From Oscillospiraceae bacterium (lineage in GTDB: Bacteria > Bacillota > Clostridia > Oscillospirales > Oscillospiraceae): a stretch of DNA of 33,654 bases. Numbering within the stretch: position 1 is the first letter of the stretch; each line of letters starts with the position of its first letter. The stretch covers positions 1 through 33,654 of the forward strand of contig JAFSET010000096.1 of the NCBI GenBank assembly GCA_017435615.1. The letters run 5' to 3'. The notes under the pieces were generated by a model. That model was not told the origin of the DNA. It saw only the letters and a list, made by a program, of their open reading frames with translations, and searched no databases. Below are positions 8,325 to 16,362 of this stretch, piece after piece. A program made the translations under genes and the position numbers.

Positions 8325-8342
8325 ACTTTAGTTTGGTAAAGT
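8325..8342. promoter_or_regulatory. Second copy of the ACTTTA-N6-TAAAGT dyad
   Basis: The outer half-sites are identical to those at 8240-8257 and only the six central bases differ. The offset is 85 bp, about eight helical turns, so proteins at the two sites could contact each other by looping. It lies between the LRR gene terminator and the transporter promoter. Confidence 0.55.
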
Positions 8343-8360
8343 TTTACAGCTATTCCATAT

Positions 8361-8400
8361 AAAAATGCATCCGGGATGGCCCACAGGGTCATCCCGGATG
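8361..8400 (-). terminator. Intrinsic terminator of the LRR/Ig gene
   Basis: An 11-bp stem pairs 8368-8378 with 8390-8400 (CATCCGGGATG / CATCCCGGATG). On the minus strand it is followed by CATTTTTAT. It lies 10 bp after the stop codon. Confidence 0.85.
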
Positions 8401-8409
8401 ATCAACTGC

Positions 8410-10875
8410 TTATTCAACTGTCAGGGTCACCACATTGGAATAGATCACATTTCCGTAGCTGTCTGTGATCACGCAGCGGTACTGATTGCCGTCACGGGTC
8501 TTGGTCGCAGGCACGCTCAGCGTAGCGGTCTGATTTCCGCTGGCCGGGGAGTTTTTCCACTGGCCGTCAGCAGAAGCGCGGTACTGCCACTGGAAGGTTA
8601 CGCCGGTGCCCTTGGCGGTTACCGCAAAGCTGGCTGTGCCGCCTGCTTTCAGCACAGCGTCCTTGGGCTGCGCGGTGACCTTCAGGGTCACAATATTCAA
8701 GGTTGCTTCCGTGGAACAGACAACATTGCCGTAGCCATCCGTAATCACACAGCGGTATTGGTAGCCGTCACGGGTCTTGGTCGCAGGCACGCTCAGCGTG
8801 GCAGTCTGATTACCGCTGGCCGGAGAGTTTTTCCACTGGCCGTCGGCAGCGGTGCGGAACTGCCACTGATACTGCAAAGCTGTCCCCTGGGCCTTTACGG
8901 TGAATTTGGCTGTGGAACCTGCGATCAAATTCTGAGCCGCAGGCTGGGCGGTCAGTTTCAGGATCACCACATTCAATGTGGCTTCGTTGGAAGCAATCAC
9001 ATTGCCGTAGCTGTCGGTAATCACACAGCGGTACTGATAACCGTTACGGCTTGCGGTAACCGGAACCGTCAGCTCCGCTGTGGCATTGCCGGTAGCCGGA
9101 GACTTTTTCCACTGGCCGTCAGCAGAGGTGCGGTACTGCCACTGATACTGCAGCTCTGTGCCCTCACAGGTCACGGCAAATTTTGCTGTGGAGCCTGCGA
9201 TCAGATTCTGTGCTGCAGGCTGGGCGGTGATCTTCAAGGTTATGATATGCAATGAGGCTTCATTGGAATAGATCACATTGCCATAGCTGTCGGTGATCAT
9301 ACAGCGGTACTGGTAGCCATCACGGCTTGCGGTAACCGGAACCGTCAGCTCCGCTGTGGCATTGCCGGTGGCCGGTGAATTCTTCCACTGGCCCTCTGCC
9401 GTAGTGCGGAACTGCCACTGATATTGCAGATCCGTTCCTTCACAGGTCACGGCAAACTTGGTCGTACCGCCTGCCAGCCGCCATATGTCCGACGGCTGCT
9501 GAGTGATCACGCCACGGCCATACTCCAAAGTAAGCTGTGCGTTTTGCAGATCTCCGTTATTGGTTCCGAATTCAATTTGATCCCACTGCTCCTGAGAGCC
9601 TTTGTAGCCAACAGTCTGCAGGCTCTGGCACATAGAGAACGCGTAATTGCCGATGGTCGTTACGCTGCTGGGGATCACGATCTCCGTCAGGCCGGCACAG
9701 CGGCAGAACGCCTCCACACCGATGGAGGTCACCCCATCAGCAACGCTGTAGCTGCCGCTGATGGTGCCGGGAGCCTGGATCAGCGCAGTCTTATCCTTAT
9801 TATAGAGAACACCAACGGTGTCCGAGCAGTAATGAACGTTGGCTTCATCCACCCATATACCGGTCAGATTGGTACACTCGGCAAAAGCGTAATTACCAAT
9901 TTTTTCCACATTGACACCAACACTGACAGACGTCAGACCGTTGCAGGAGGAAAAGGCATATTCGGAAATAGCGGTCACGCTGCCGCTGATCTCATAGCTG
10001 CCGGAAAACGCACCGGGTGCCTGGATCAGCTTTGTCCGGTCCTTGCTGTAAAGCACACCGCTGTCACTGCAAAAATGGGCATTATTCTCATCGACGGAGA
10101 TGGCGGTGAGATTGGAGCAAAAGTTAAATACATACTGACCGATGGAGGTTACGCTGGCAGGAACGGTCACTTCCGTCAGGCTCTTGCAGGAATTAAAGGC
10201 CATACTGCCAATGCTTTTTACACCGTCAGCAATATGATAGCTGCCGCAGATGCCACCGGGGGCCTGGATCAGGCTCGTTTGGGCTTTGTTCAGCAGAACG
10301 CCGCTGCTGTCACTGCTGTAGGCGGAATTTTCCCCGTCCACAGTAAAGCCTGTCAGGCTGGGGCAGAAGGTAAAGGCATAGCTGCCGATGGAGGTCACGC
10401 TGGCAGGAATGGTCACTTCTGTCAATTTCGCACAATAGGTAAAGGCATAGTTTCCGATGGTCGTGACCTGGTCCGGAATGGTCAGCTCCGTCAAGTTGCC
10501 GCAGGACCAAAAGCTGTATCTTCCCAAAGTCTTTGCTGACTGGGGTATGGACACGGTTCTTAAGCCGGAGCAGTAGCTGAAGGCATAGTTGCCAATAGCG
10601 GTCACACCCTCCGGAATGACCACCGAGGTCAGTCCCGGACACTGATAGAACGCATAATTGCCAATGGCAGTCACCGGGTAACCCTCAATGTTATCCGGGA
10701 TGACCAATTCCCCGGCCACAGAAGGGTCGCAGTCCAAAATAGTCACCTGCTCCTCTGCTACGGTATATTTCAGGCTTTCGTACACAGCCGCCTTTGCGCT
10801 GTCCGGCAGAACAACGGCACACAGCACCACTGTCAATACCAACGCAAGCGTGCCAAGCCTTGTCATTGCTTTCAT
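8410..10875 (-). CDS. Secreted BspA-type leucine-rich-repeat protein with four Ig-like domains
   Basis: The protein has 821 residues. A signal peptide covers residues 1-30 (cleavage near DSAKAA). Residues 55-450 are LRR_5/BspA repeats of the form 'SIGNYAFxxCxxLTEVTIPxSVT'. They are interrupted three times by a module ending in 'GVLxNKxxTxLIQAPG', which is usual in this family. Residues 455-821 are four Ig-like domains of about 92 residues, each with 'LQYQWQFRT' (or 'FQWQYRA'), 'DGQWKNSP' and 'YQYRCVITDSYGNV'. No LPxTG motif or C-terminal membrane helix is seen, so surface retention would need another route. BspA proteins usually bind host or microbial surfaces; the target here is unknown. The ATG at 10875 is chosen over a frame 15 codons longer, because GGGGA and the signal peptide fit it. 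Confidence 0.9.
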   Translation of the reverse strand: MKAMTRLGTLALVLTVVLCAVVLPDSAKAAVYESLKYTVAEEQVTILDCDPSVAGELVIPDNIEGYPVTAIGNYAFYQCPGLTSVVIPEGVTAIGNYAFSYCSGLRTVSIPQSAKTLGRYSFWSCGNLTELTIPDQVTTIGNYAFTYCAKLTEVTIPASVTSIGSYAFTFCPSLTGFTVDGENSAYSSDSSGVLLNKAQTSLIQAPGGICGSYHIADGVKSIGSMAFNSCKSLTEVTVPASVTSIGQYVFNFCSNLTAISVDENNAHFCSDSGVLYSKDRTKLIQAPGAFSGSYEISGSVTAISEYAFSSCNGLTSVSVGVNVEKIGNYAFAECTNLTGIWVDEANVHYCSDTVGVLYNKDKTALIQAPGTISGSYSVADGVTSIGVEAFCRCAGLTEIVIPSSVTTIGNYAFSMCQSLQTVGYKGSQEQWDQIEFGTNNGDLQNAQLTLEYGRGVITQQPSDIWRLAGGTTKFAVTCEGTDLQYQWQFRTTAEGQWKNSPATGNATAELTVPVTASRDGYQYRCMITDSYGNVIYSNEASLHIITLKITAQPAAQNLIAGSTAKFAVTCEGTELQYQWQYRTSADGQWKKSPATGNATAELTVPVTASRNGYQYRCVITDSYGNVIASNEATLNVVILKLTAQPAAQNLIAGSTAKFTVKAQGTALQYQWQFRTAADGQWKNSPASGNQTATLSVPATKTRDGYQYRCVITDGYGNVVCSTEATLNIVTLKVTAQPKDAVLKAGGTASFAVTAKGTGVTFQWQYRASADGQWKNSPASGNQTATLSVPATKTRDGNQYRCVITDSYGNVIYSNVVTLTVE
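8426..9520. repeat. Four tandem ~276-bp DNA repeats encoding the Ig-like domains
   Basis: Equivalent positions recur at about 8452, 8728, 9005 and 9281, for example the segment 'CAGCGGTACTG' and its variants. The nucleotide sequence is conserved along with the protein. This points to recent duplication or gene conversion, and to a likely site of copy-number change. Confidence 0.8.
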
Positions 10876-10910
10876 AAATACATTCCCCTTCCAGTTTGTA
10901 TACTGTATAT

Positions 10911-10938
10911 ATTGTATCACATTTTTTTACTGTGTCAA
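10911..10938 (-). promoter_or_regulatory. Promoter of the LRR/Ig gene
   Basis: The minus strand has TTGACA, 16 bases, then TACAAT. A small palindrome TATAC-A-GTATA lies at the predicted start point and could be an operator. This is weaker evidence than the promoter itself. Confidence 0.75.
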
Positions 10939-10974
10939 ACAAAACCACGGTCTTGCTTCTTCCCCATCGTTGAT

Positions 10975-11003
10975 TTGACTTTTCCGCACAATTGCCGTAT
11001 AGT
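10975..11003 (+). promoter_or_regulatory. Promoter of the TraX-family gene
   Basis: TTGACT, a 17-base spacer and TATAGT lie 33 bp before the start codon. The promoter is divergent from that of the LRR gene. Confidence 0.75.
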
Positions 11004-11036
11004 AAAAGTCATCTATGAAAAAGAAGGTATTCGGCT

Positions 11037-11738
11037 ATGGAAACAAGACTTGGATGGCTCAGGCTCAACGGCAATCAGCTAAAGCTCCTGGCACTGCTGT
11101 TTATGACCGTTGATCATATAGGTGCCTATCTGCTGCCCCAGTATTTTGGCCTGCGGATGATTGGACGGCTGGCTATGCCCATTTTCGCCTGGATGATCGC
11201 AGAGGGCTGCCGATACACCCGGAATAAGTCTAAATATCTGCTGACCATGGCCGCCTTTGCCGCCATTTGTCAGGTGGTCTATCTTATATTCAAAACCTCC
11301 CTGTACCAGTGTATTCTGGTGACCTTCAGCATGTCCATCCTGCTGATCTACACCGTGGACTACGCATCTAAGAAAAAAACGCCCCTCAGCCTTGTGCTGC
11401 TGGGCGCGCTGGTTGGTGCCGTTTGCTATATCTGTGTATTCCTGCCGGGGGATCTTCCCGGGACGGATTTCCGGGTGGATTACGGCTTTTTCGGCGTTTT
11501 ACTGCCGGTGATGATCTATTTGGGCCGGAGCAAGCAGGAAAAGCTGCTTTTGGCCGCCGTGGGATTGGTTGCACTTGGCCGGGAATACGGCTATCCCCAG
11601 TGGCTGGCTCTACTGGCTTTGCCGCTGCTTTCTGTGTACGACGGCACCCGGGGAAAGCTTCCTATGAAATATCTGTTCTACATTTATTATCCGTTGCATT
11701 TGGTGGTGATCTACGCCATTGCCATGCTTATCAGGTAG
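11037..11738 (+). CDS. TraX family multi-spanning membrane protein
   Basis: This is a 233-residue polytopic membrane protein with the TraX family layout: 'LNGNQLKLLALLFMTVDHIG' at the N-terminus, 'RLAMPIFAWMIAEGCRYT' next, and 'KYLFYIYYPLHLVVIYAI' at the C-terminus. About seven to eight hydrophobic segments fill the space between. F-plasmid TraX acetylates pilin, but chromosomal homologues in Clostridia are common and resemble the wider membrane acyltransferase group. No conjugation gene is nearby, so a conjugative role is unlikely. The start follows an AGAAGG site. The gene has its own promoter and no co-directional partner. The actual acceptor substrate is unknown. Confidence 0.87.
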   Translation: METRLGWLRLNGNQLKLLALLFMTVDHIGAYLLPQYFGLRMIGRLAMPIFAWMIAEGCRYTRNKSKYLLTMAAFAAICQVVYLIFKTSLYQCILVTFSMSILLIYTVDYASKKKTPLSLVLLGALVGAVCYICVFLPGDLPGTDFRVDYGFFGVLLPVMIYLGRSKQEKLLLAAVGLVALGREYGYPQWLALLALPLLSVYDGTRGKLPMKYLFYIYYPLHLVVIYAIAMLIR

Positions 11739-11769
11739 GATATACACCACCGGAAGCAATGAAGCTTTT

Positions 11770-11920
11770 CATTCTTATTTTTCGAGCTGTTTGAACTTTG
11801 CGGAAACCTACCGTTTTGTCATTGCGAGCCAGTGCGCACACTGGCGTGGCAATCCGTTTCCTCGGCATTTGAAAAATGCCATTGCCCGTCAGGGCAATCT
11901 GCTCGATAAACTAAAATTTT
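11770..11920. repeat. Palindromic MITE-like element, copy 3
   Basis: The left tip (ATTCTTATTTTTCGAGC) and the right tip (GCTCGATAAACT) resemble the tips of the elements at 18301-18597 and 33463. Inside is the core hairpin 11821-11853 with a perfect GCCAGTG/CACTGGC upper stem. After it come GGCATT/AATGCC and ATTGCCC/GGGCAAT hairpins, which recur in inverted order at 33483-33520. It lies between the convergent traX-like and mgtC-like genes. Confidence 0.75.
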
Positions 11921-11953
11921 CAGGGGAGACTGCAAATACCGCAGTCTCCCCTG
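11921..11953. terminator. Bidirectional hairpin between convergent genes
   Basis: A perfect 13-bp stem (CAGGGGAGACTGC / GCAGTCTCCCCTG) with a 7-nt loop. The flanking T-tracts are short in both directions. It starts 6 bp past the mgtC-like stop and is likely shared with the plus-strand traX-like gene. Confidence 0.65.
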
Positions 11954-11958
11954 TTTGA

Positions 11959-12633
11959 TTATAATGCTTCGGCGTAGATCACACCTTCGGCCTGCATAAA
12001 CTCTTCCAGCAGGTCCTCCTGCAGTCTGCGCTTTTTTACTTTGATGGTGGCCGTATATGCCCGGACGCCGTCATCCAGGTCCATATAAGGCTCCTTTTGG
12101 ATGTCCGCGATCTCAAAGCTGTTGTTGTGCACATACCGCAGCAGATCACCCAGCGGTACATTGCTGGACATTTCAAAATAGATATCTAAAGATCTGCTCT
12201 TGCGATGCATCTTGCTGTCCATATGCTGCATCAAGGTCATGACGATCAGCACAGTGATCGCACCGACTACAGCACCCTCATAGAAGCCAATGCCCAGTGC
12301 CAAACCCACACCTGCATCCGCCCACAGGCCGGCAGCCGTGGTCAAGCCCTTGATCTGATGACGCCGGGTAACGATAATGGTACCGGCACCCAAGAAACCA
12401 ATGCCGCTGACGACCTGGGCACCCATACGCACCGGATCACCTGTACCAAAGCTTTGGTAGATAAACTGGTTGGTCAGCATGATCAGGCAGGAGCCCACAC
12501 ACACCAGCATATAAGTCCGCAGACCGGCAGCACGGTTCTTAAGGCCACGCTCCCATCCCATAAGACCGCCCAGCAGTGCAGCGGCAAATACACGCAGTGC
12601 CACAGCCAAATATGTAATCTCTCGAATCGCCAT
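11959..12633 (-). CDS. MgtC/SapB family membrane protein
   Basis: The protein has 224 residues. The N-terminal part is the MgtC membrane domain, with four to five hydrophobic segments. It carries the family signatures 'LLGGLMGWERGLKNRAAGLRT', 'VGSCLIML' and 'GIGFLGAGTIIV' and, after the loop, 'GLTTAAGLWADAGVGLALG'. The C-terminal ~80 residues are soluble and ACT-like in pattern. MgtC proteins help cells cope with low magnesium and modulate the F-ATPase in enterobacteria; the role in Firmicutes is less clear. The ATG at 12633 is preferred over a GTG three codons upstream because it lies 8 nt after AGGAG. It has its own promoter and is not in an operon. Confidence 0.9.
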   Translation of the reverse strand: MAIREITYLAVALRVFAAALLGGLMGWERGLKNRAAGLRTYMLVCVGSCLIMLTNQFIYQSFGTGDPVRMGAQVVSGIGFLGAGTIIVTRRHQIKGLTTAAGLWADAGVGLALGIGFYEGAVVGAITVLIVMTLMQHMDSKMHRKSRSLDIYFEMSSNVPLGDLLRYVHNNSFEIADIQKEPYMDLDDGVRAYTATIKVKKRRLQEDLLEEFMQAEGVIYAEAL

Positions 12634-12653
12634 ACAATCCACTCCTTTTGATC

Positions 12654-12682
12654 ATATTACCATACTATGTATATAAATGCAA
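12654..12682 (-). promoter_or_regulatory. Promoter of the MgtC-family gene
   Basis: TTGCAT, 17 bases, TAATAT on the minus strand. The predicted start point is only about 14 nt before the ATG, so the mRNA leader is little more than its ribosome binding site. A magnesium riboswitch is therefore excluded if this promoter is the one used. Confidence 0.6.
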
Positions 12683-12749
12683 CAAGATCACTTAAAATCA
12701 GCGTTTTTTTCTACATATTTGCCTGATATTTTAACCTTTTTTGCGTTTT

Positions 12750-13124
12750 TCAGTCTTTACTCTCCGCGATAGCCTCGATTTCGCAAAGCACGCCCTTAGG
12801 CAATGCCTTCACAGCTACGCAGCTTCTTGCAGGCTTGGAACAGAAATACTGCTCATAAACCCCGTTAAAAGCGGCAAAATCCGCCATATCCGCCAAAAAA
12901 CAGGTAGTTTTAATTACCTTATCAAAGCTGCTGCCGGCTGCTTGCAGCACGGCACCAACATTCTGGCAGCTCCGGTGGGCCTGGGCCTCAATGCCCTCCG
13001 GCACAGTACCGGTGGCAGGATCCACAGGGATCTGACCGGAGGTAAAAACCAGCCCTAAGGCACACATTCCCTGGCTATAGGGGCCAATGGCTGCAGGGGC
13101 GTTGGATGTTTCAATGGAATTCAT
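12750..13124 (-). CDS. ridA: RidA family enamine/imine deaminase
   Basis: This is a 124-residue cytoplasmic RidA/YjgF/UK114 protein. The family hydrolyses reactive enamines and imines, such as 2-aminoacrylate made by PLP enzymes, and works as a trimer. 'SNAPAAIGPYSQG' opens the protein and 'FTSGQIPVDPATG' follows. The C-terminal signature 'RSCVAVKALPKGVLCEIEAIA' contains Arg100 (the substrate-carboxylate Arg) and Glu115/Glu117. The start codon overlaps the stop of the preceding ATPase gene by 4 bp (ATGA), so it is translationally coupled and last in the five-gene minus-strand run. No clear terminator was found downstream. Confidence 0.93.
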   Translation of the reverse strand: MNSIETSNAPAAIGPYSQGMCALGLVFTSGQIPVDPATGTVPEGIEAQAHRSCQNVGAVLQAAGSSFDKVIKTTCFLADMADFAAFNGVYEQYFCSKPARSCVAVKALPKGVLCEIEAIAESKD

Positions 13125-15292
13125 ATTGTATTCTCCTTTTCGATCAAAGTTTTCTCCCGGCTTTGGCAGGTAAACAGTAAGATCTGCTTCTGCTGTGCCG
13201 CCTGACGGAGCAGCGCAAGAGCAGCCTGCAGCCGGGTGTCATCAAAGCGGACCAGGGCATCGTCCAGCACAAGGGGGGCATCCGGGGTCAGCTCCTCTGC
13301 CACCGCCAGCCGCAGTGCCAAATATAACTGATCCACGGTGCCGTCGGAACGCCACTGGGGCGGAAGCGTCTCGTTTTCATCCTGGGCAGAGGTGCGCAGG
13401 CTCAGGTCACTTTCCATGGTAATGCGCTGATAGCGGCCACCGGTGAGCAGCTTAAAATATTCCTGCGCCTTGCTGCTGATCCGGGGCGCAAACCGACGCT
13501 GCAGCGTAGTGGTAGCCTGATGAAGCTGTTCCAGGGCCAGTTCCAATGCCCGGTAGTAGTCTTCCAGGCGGCCGATGCGGCGGTTAACCGCTTCAACCTG
13601 GGCATCCAATGCCTCCTCCGGCTCAAAGCTCTCCGCTTGTCCCATACACTGACCCAGGTCGATGTGGGTCTGACGCAGTTCAAAATTGGTCTGTGCCAAC
13701 ATCCGTTCCGTTTCCTGCGCACTGTACGTCAGCTCGTCCTGGAATTGAGGAGCCGGCGCGTCGGTGGCAACACTTTGGATTGCCTGGGCGTGCTCCTGGG
13801 CATTCAGCAGTTTTCTTGTCAAGGCACTAAGCTGCTGGTGATGCTGCAGAACGCCCTCCCAGTATGCCATTTTTTCAGGTAAGGTGCCATCGGTAGCAAA
13901 GGAGCTGACCTCCTGCTGCAGCAGTGCCTGCTGACGGTCCTGCTCTGTATGCGCCAGGCTGTACTGTTCCTGTTCCAGCAAGTACCGGGTCTGAGCCTGC
14001 TGATACTGCTGCGCAAGGGAAAGCCATCCATCCGGACTGATTCCGGGATATTTGGCATACACTTCTTCTATTTTCCGCTGACGACCCTTGGCCCGGCTTG
14101 CCATCACGGCCAGCAGCACCACTGCTGCCACAGCCACCACGCCACCGCCCACGGCGATCAAAGGAAAGCTTATCTGCAAAGTGCTTTGCAGGATCACACA
14201 CAGAAGCAGCAAAGCCGCCGCGGCGATACCGTATATGACAGGCAGCTTTGCCTGCTTTTTCTTCTCCTGCTCCAGCAGCTTTATGGCTGCCGTATCGGCT
14301 CTGGCCCGCTCCAAAGCCTGCTCCGGTGTACACCCGGCAAAGGGCACAGGAACCTCCGGCTGCACCGGCTGTTTGGGAAGCTGCTGTCGGCGCACTTCCT
14401 GCTGCTGCACCCGTTGCTGCAGCGCCAATCCCTTTTGGCGTGCTGCCTCGGCCTGCTGAATATCCGGGAGGGTGTCGCAAAGCTCCTGCTGCTGCCGCAG
14501 CTCCTGCTGGGCCTGTTCCAAAGCATTTTGGGCATTTTTCACTGCCTGAGCACCCTGCTGAGCTGCCTGATAACGCAAAGCATCAGCGTGGTTTTCCAGC
14601 AACTTTTGCTGCTGCTCCAATTGGGCCTGGCGTTCTGTCAGTTTCCGGATCTGCTCCTGAATTTGCTGCTGACGGATCAGCTGCTCCGTCAATCTTTGTT
14701 TTTCCGCCTCCGCCTCAGGCAGCAGGCCTGTACGGTTGTGGCGGCACTTGTTTTTCAGGTCCTTGAGCTGCTTGCCCAGAGCATCACCGGCACCGGATTC
14801 ATCACCGGTGGTCACCAAGTTATTCAGCCGCCGGCGCAATGCGTCATTTTGAGTCACCGGCAGATCCTGCAATCGGATAAAGCCTGCCCGGGTAAACACA
14901 TCCCGTTCCACACCCAAAAGCTGTTGGCCGCAATTGGCGGCAGTCAGCTCCGGGACCTCCAGGCCGGAGTCGGTCTCATAGGCCCGGAACTCACCCATAG
15001 GAATACGGCCTCTTGTGGACCGCTCTATGGTAATGCGTCTGTCATTCCAGGTCAGCTCCATCCTGCCGGACATAAGCTCACCGGACCAGGGATCATAGCG
15101 CTGCTTATCCGCAAGGGCGGTGGTCGTGGTGCGCTGACGGGTCTCGATGCCGTAGAGCATGGCGATCAAAAACGCACACCAGGTGCTTTTTCCCCACTCA
15201 TTGGGTGCCTGCAGCAAATTCATTCCCGGCTTTAATTCCAGGGTTTCATGCCGCAGCTTTCCGAACGTGGCGGTCATAGAATGAATGATCAC
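13121..15292 (-). CDS. SbcC/YhaN-like AAA ATPase with coiled coil and central membrane segment
   Basis: This 723-residue protein is of the Rad50/SbcC-like YhaN type. Residues 1-150 contain the N-lobe, with the Walker A variant APNEWGKST at 29-37 (Ala in place of the usual first Gly). Residues about 190-340 and 420-560 are Gln/Glu/Arg-rich coiled coil. Two adjacent hydrophobic stretches at about 353-400 predict membrane insertion between the coils. The C-lobe holds Walker B 'PLVLDDALVRFDD' around 672-684. It starts with GTG at 15292, overlapping the upstream nuclease gene by 4 bp (GTGA). In B. subtilis the yhaO-yhaN pair has this arrangement. The likely role is DNA end processing together with the nuclease, perhaps membrane-associated; the substrate is not shown. 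Confidence 0.85.
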   Translation of the reverse strand: MIIHSMTATFGKLRHETLELKPGMNLLQAPNEWGKSTWCAFLIAMLYGIETRQRTTTTALADKQRYDPWSGELMSGRMELTWNDRRITIERSTRGRIPMGEFRAYETDSGLEVPELTAANCGQQLLGVERDVFTRAGFIRLQDLPVTQNDALRRRLNNLVTTGDESGAGDALGKQLKDLKNKCRHNRTGLLPEAEAEKQRLTEQLIRQQQIQEQIRKLTERQAQLEQQQKLLENHADALRYQAAQQGAQAVKNAQNALEQAQQELRQQQELCDTLPDIQQAEAARQKGLALQQRVQQQEVRRQQLPKQPVQPEVPVPFAGCTPEQALERARADTAAIKLLEQEKKKQAKLPVIYGIAAAALLLLCVILQSTLQISFPLIAVGGGVVAVAAVVLLAVMASRAKGRQRKIEEVYAKYPGISPDGWLSLAQQYQQAQTRYLLEQEQYSLAHTEQDRQQALLQQEVSSFATDGTLPEKMAYWEGVLQHHQQLSALTRKLLNAQEHAQAIQSVATDAPAPQFQDELTYSAQETERMLAQTNFELRQTHIDLGQCMGQAESFEPEEALDAQVEAVNRRIGRLEDYYRALELALEQLHQATTTLQRRFAPRISSKAQEYFKLLTGGRYQRITMESDLSLRTSAQDENETLPPQWRSDGTVDQLYLALRLAVAEELTPDAPLVLDDALVRFDDTRLQAALALLRQAAQQKQILLFTCQSREKTLIEKENTI

Positions 15293-16362
15293 GGCAGCTT
15301 CACCTCCTGTCCGTCCAAAAGCTGACGGCAGATCCGGGCCGCCAGCTGTGCCTTTTTGCTGAGCACCTGGCTTTCCGACTGGCTGCCCTGCTGCAGCAGC
15401 TTAAAAAGCACCCCTTCCAAGGAATCCTCTCCCACGCTGCTCCACAGATCCGGCTCCGGACGGGTCTCATCCCGGACGGTCAAATTGGGAACATTGGGGA
15501 ACGCCTTTTGAAGCTGGGCTGTATCCACACCGGCGCTGTAGCCGGTCAGGGTGATGCGGTAATGGTCCTGAGTGGGAAGCTGAGGCAGTATCCCGGCCAC
15601 TGCTTCCAAGGGATCGTCGCCTGCATCCGTATCCTCGTCATAAAACCGGGGGGTATCCAGGGGGCGGAAGGTCACGGCTGCTTCCTGATCCAAAGTAACG
15701 ATCAGCACGCCCTTGACACCCAGCTCGTCAAAGCCACGTCCCATAGGACAGCCGGGCCAGGCGCACAGGGTCTGCCCGGCACGCAGGGAGCTGCCCTTGT
15801 GGATATGGCCCAGGGCCAGATAGTCCAGGCCGCAAGCGCGAAGCTGGTCCCGGGTAATGGGACAGTACTCCGAGCCGGGGGCATCTACTTCTCCGTGCAA
15901 TACGCCCAAATGCCATTTTTCCGGGCCGCCGGCGTGAAAGCCCTTCAGAAGCGGTCCACAGTCCATGGCGGTATAGCCTGCGCCATACACCTGGCAGTCC
16001 AATTCCGGCAGAGAAACGCCCTGCATAGAAGGCTGTGTAAAAATGTGTACATTTTCCGGCCAATCCGTCCGGCTGTACGGGCTGGACGGACCCAGGTGGT
16101 CGTGGTTTCCGGGAGAGATAAATACCGGCACGCACATCTGTCCCAAATGCTTTTGCACCAGGCGCACTGTTTCCCCGGAAGGTACACCGTCAAACAGATC
16201 ACCGCTGAGCAGCACAAGATCGCACTGTTCTTTGGCGCACAGCTCCGCCAGCTTCTCCGGGATTTTGCTCAGCTCCTTGCGAAGCCGCTGGGCCTGCTCC
16301 GGACTGTGGCCGGACATAGGCGCATCCAAATGCCAGTCTGCGCTGTGAAGCACTTTAATCAT
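15289..16362 (-). CDS. SbcD/YhaO-like metallophosphoesterase (DNA exonuclease family)
   Basis: This is a 357-residue nuclease-type metallophosphoesterase, predicted to act with the ATPase encoded next to it in an Mre11-Rad50-like complex. All five metal motifs are visible: D9-x-H11 (SADWHLD), D55 (SGDLFDG), N87-H88 (PGNHD), H156 (LHGE) and H186/H188 (GHIH). The C-terminal ~100 residues, rich in Leu and Gln, likely form the ATPase-binding region. The ATG at 16362 is chosen over a frame 28 codons longer because homology begins at 'MIKVLHSADWH'. It overlaps the end of ymdB by 8 nt and its own end overlaps the ATPase start, so all three are co-translated. Confidence 0.88.
   Translation of the reverse strand: MIKVLHSADWHLDAPMSGHSPEQAQRLRKELSKIPEKLAELCAKEQCDLVLLSGDLFDGVPSGETVRLVQKHLGQMCVPVFISPGNHDHLGPSSPYSRTDWPENVHIFTQPSMQGVSLPELDCQVYGAGYTAMDCGPLLKGFHAGGPEKWHLGVLHGEVDAPGSEYCPITRDQLRACGLDYLALGHIHKGSSLRAGQTLCAWPGCPMGRGFDELGVKGVLIVTLDQEAAVTFRPLDTPRFYDEDTDAGDDPLEAVAGILPQLPTQDHYRITLTGYSAGVDTAQLQKAFPNVPNLTVRDETRPEPDLWSSVGEDSLEGVLFKLLQQGSQSESQVLSKKAQLAARICRQLLDGQEVKLP

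Noticed and set aside
8426-9520. CRISPR array from the regular repeats
   Set aside because: The period is about 276 bp and the repeats encode in-frame Ig-like domains.
11037-11738. Evidence of conjugation from the TraX-like protein
   Set aside because: No relaxase, coupling protein or pilus gene is near; chromosomal TraX homologues are common.
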